Shown: in pieces, positions 5,448 to 6,804 of the stretch
Layout of the letters: every line of letters starts with the position of its first letter
Position numbering within the stretch: the stretch's first letter is position 1
Origin: Mesorhizobium sp. ORS 3428
GTDB lineage: Bacteria; Pseudomonadota; Alphaproteobacteria; Rhizobiales; Rhizobiaceae
DNA: 6,804 bases
NCBI RefSeq assembly: GCF_001854785.1
Contig: NZ_MDFL01000126.1
Coordinates: forward strand, 167,226 to 174,029
Direction: 5' to 3'
The notes under the pieces: model-generated
Database searches by the model: none
What the model saw: the letters and a program-made list of their open reading frames with translations, nothing else
What the model was told of the DNA's origin: nothing
Position numbers and translations under genes: made by a program

Positions 5448-6803
5448 TCACCCCTCTCTCGCCGCCCGTGTCAGCAGCCGCTGATAGAACAGGCCGATGC
5501 CGATCAGCACGGCGCCCAGCCCGATGAAGGAGAGCGCGCGCAGCACGCCTTCCAGCTCCGACATGTCGAAGAGGAAGACTTTCAGCACCGCGACCGCGAT
5601 CAGCGCGGCCGACGCGATGCGCAGCACCTGCGACCTCAGCCAAACGCCGGCGGTGAGCAGCGCCACGCCGATGACCAGCCAGAGCGCCGAATAGGTGTAG
5701 GTCTCAAGCTGGCCGAGGCCGCTCCACAGGCCGATGAACTCTCCCTTGAACAGGCGCCGGACCTGAAGCGTCGCATAGGCGAAGGCAAGCAGCGAGGCGA
5801 CCAGCGCCAGCATCGCCGCATACCATCTCGGGCGCTTGTCGCGGACATAAAGCGCCAACGCGCCGGCGGCGACCGCCGGCAGCAGGTAGGCGAGGAACAA
5901 CAGGTTGAAGAACGGAATCTTGCCGGTCGATTCGTCCGTTACGAGTGGGTTCAGCACCGCGAAATGCTGGACGGCGATGAGACCCGCCGAGACGACGCCG
6001 GCGGCGATCGAGCCGTAGCGCAGCACCGAGCTCGGCGAGCGCATGTCGATAGTGACGAGGATAGCGCCGGCGCCGAGCGCGATCAGCGTGTAGATCGCCT
6101 GCTCGGCGAGGGTCACGGCGCCGGTGTCGATGACGCCGCCATGCATGGCGTGGCGCACCAGCATGGCAATGGTGAGCAGCGCAAACAGCGCCGAGGCCGC
6201 TTCCATGGCAAGGCGAGGCCGGCCATTGGTGGTGCGCGCCAGCTGCCAGGCGGCGAAGCCGAAGGCCAGCGCCGGCGCGCCGTAGCCGGGCAGCAGCCAG
6301 TTGAAGACCGGCGTCCTCGACAGCGCGGCCGCGCCGACGATGGTCGGATCGAAGGCGACGCGGCCGAGCGCTGCGACCGCGGCGCCGACAGCGATCCAGC
6401 CCAGCACCGGATAGGCGCGCCAGCGCGTCGCCAGCGCCGGCACCACGGCAGCGGCGCCGAGCAGCACAGTGGTCCAGCCCGAACCGAAAGCCATATGCAG
6501 CATCAGGAGGCCGGCAACGCCGGCGCCGGCGAGCGCGAAGGTGACGGCGGGGCCGCCGCCGAGCGGCGGTTCCTCGGCGCGCGCGATCCACTCGCCGCCT
6601 GCAGCAAACACCAGGGTCAGAAGCAGCGCGGGCAGCGCATAGCGTAAGTCGCGGTCGATGTCGCCGAAGGTGAGCCAGAGCGCGGTGAGCACCACCAGAG
6701 GCGCAATCACGCCCCATGCCGCCCAGGACGCGGCACGCACCGGCGCTGTGGCTGTGAAGCGGCGCGCGGCCCAGAAGCCGGCGGCAATGAAGATCAGCGC
6801 GAG
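5448..6803 (-). CDS. DUF2339 polytopic membrane protein, C-terminal part (5' end outside window)
   Basis: 451 codons of a very hydrophobic protein whose frame is open to the right edge. DUF2339 proteins are commonly around 900 residues or more, so about half is probably missing. There are roughly a dozen predicted transmembrane helices separated by short loops, for example the segment beginning V-A-L-L-T-A-G-V-W-L, and the ending S-F-I-G-L-G-A-V-L-I-G-I-G-L-F-Y-Q-R, preceded by V-L-K-V-F-L-F-D-M-S-E-L-E-G. This last block (K-V-F-L-x-D followed by L-E-G-x-x-R-x-x-S-F) is the characteristic C-terminal signature of DUF2339 proteins. Other loop motifs are K-I-P-F-F-N and L-E-T-Y-T-Y-S-A-L-W-L. 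It is an inner-membrane protein of unknown function. A GTG at 6740 is an internal codon rather than the start, because the hydrophobic reading frame continues upstream. The stop lies 57 bp upstream of vapB; no relationship to the TA locus is implied. Confidence 0.88.
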   Translation of the reverse strand, partial: LALIFIAAGFWAARRFTATAPVRAASWAAWGVIAPLVVLTALWLTFGDIDRDLRYALPALLLTLVFAAGGEWIARAEEPPLGGGPAVTFALAGAGVAGLLMLHMAFGSGWTTVLLGAAAVVPALATRWRAYPVLGWIAVGAAVAALGRVAFDPTIVGAAALSRTPVFNWLLPGYGAPALAFGFAAWQLARTTNGRPRLAMEAASALFALLTIAMLVRHAMHGGVIDTGAVTLAEQAIYTLIALGAGAILVTIDMRSPSSVLRYGSIAAGVVSAGLIAVQHFAVLNPLVTDESTGKIPFFNLLFLAYLLPAVAAGALALYVRDKRPRWYAAMLALVASLLAFAYATLQVRRLFKGEFIGLWSGLGQLETYTYSALWLVIGVALLTAGVWLRSQVLRIASAALIAVAVLKVFLFDMSELEGVLRALSFIGLGAVLIGIGLFYQRLLTRAAREG

Positions 6804-6804
6804 C

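Noticed and set aside
5220..6647. Plus-strand open frame of 475 codons opposite vapB and the DUF2339 gene
   Set aside because: The translation is dominated by Q, R, G, A and H, as expected from the complement of a hydrophobic membrane-protein gene, and it crosses the vapBC operator region. No family resemblance was seen.
5704..6717. Second minus-strand frame of 337 codons within the DUF2339 gene
   Set aside because: The product is extremely arginine-rich and repetitive, a frame-shifted shadow of the membrane protein.

Overview
The window is GC-rich and almost entirely coding, with nearly everything on the minus strand. The protein families present (a DUF3303 protein, an RLAN/RimK-like ATP-grasp enzyme beside a GNAT-C39 fusion, an ECF sigma factor with a zinc-less membrane anti-sigma factor, a DUF2339 membrane protein) and the base composition suggest an alphaproteobacterium, most likely a Rhizobiales member such as Mesorhizobium or a relative. 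That placement is inference; there is no rRNA or tRNA to fix it.

From left to right: (1) the last 59 codons of a LysR-type regulator on the plus strand, converging on (2) a three-gene minus-strand block, read from 3056 down to 192. This block encodes a GNAT acetyltransferase fused to a C39-type papain-like peptidase, a RimK-like ATP-grasp ligase with the RLAN N-terminal domain, and a small DUF3303 protein. The first two genes are 4 bp apart and the third follows after 35 bp, so one transcript is likely. (3) After a 204-bp gap comes a second minus-strand operon, an ECF sigma factor and its membrane anti-sigma factor overlapping by 4 bp (ATGA). An ECF-type promoter candidate (GGAAT-N17-CGTTG) lies about 110 bp upstream of the chosen sigma start. 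(4) A VapBC toxin-antitoxin locus follows. vapB is intact and preceded by strong AT-rich palindromes, but vapC carries two compensating frameshifts. (5) The right end is the C-terminal 451 codons of a DUF2339 polytopic membrane protein whose start lies outside the window.

The most interesting unit is the RLAN-ATP-grasp plus GNAT-C39 pair. This association was recognised by comparative genomics (the amidoligase survey of Iyer, Aravind and colleagues, and the Pfam RLAN family description) as a probable peptide or amide biosynthesis or modification system, but to my knowledge no substrate or product is established. All key catalytic residues look intact in both proteins. The likely chemistry is ATP-dependent amide bond formation by the ATP-grasp enzyme, with acyl transfer and peptide cleavage or transfer by the fusion partner. 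DUF3303 is a possible third component.

The sigma/anti-sigma pair is probably a separate envelope or stress-response switch that regulates itself. No copy of its candidate promoter was seen upstream of the GNAT-C39 gene, so a regulatory link between the two operons is not supported here. No mobile element, CRISPR array, tRNA or rRNA was seen.
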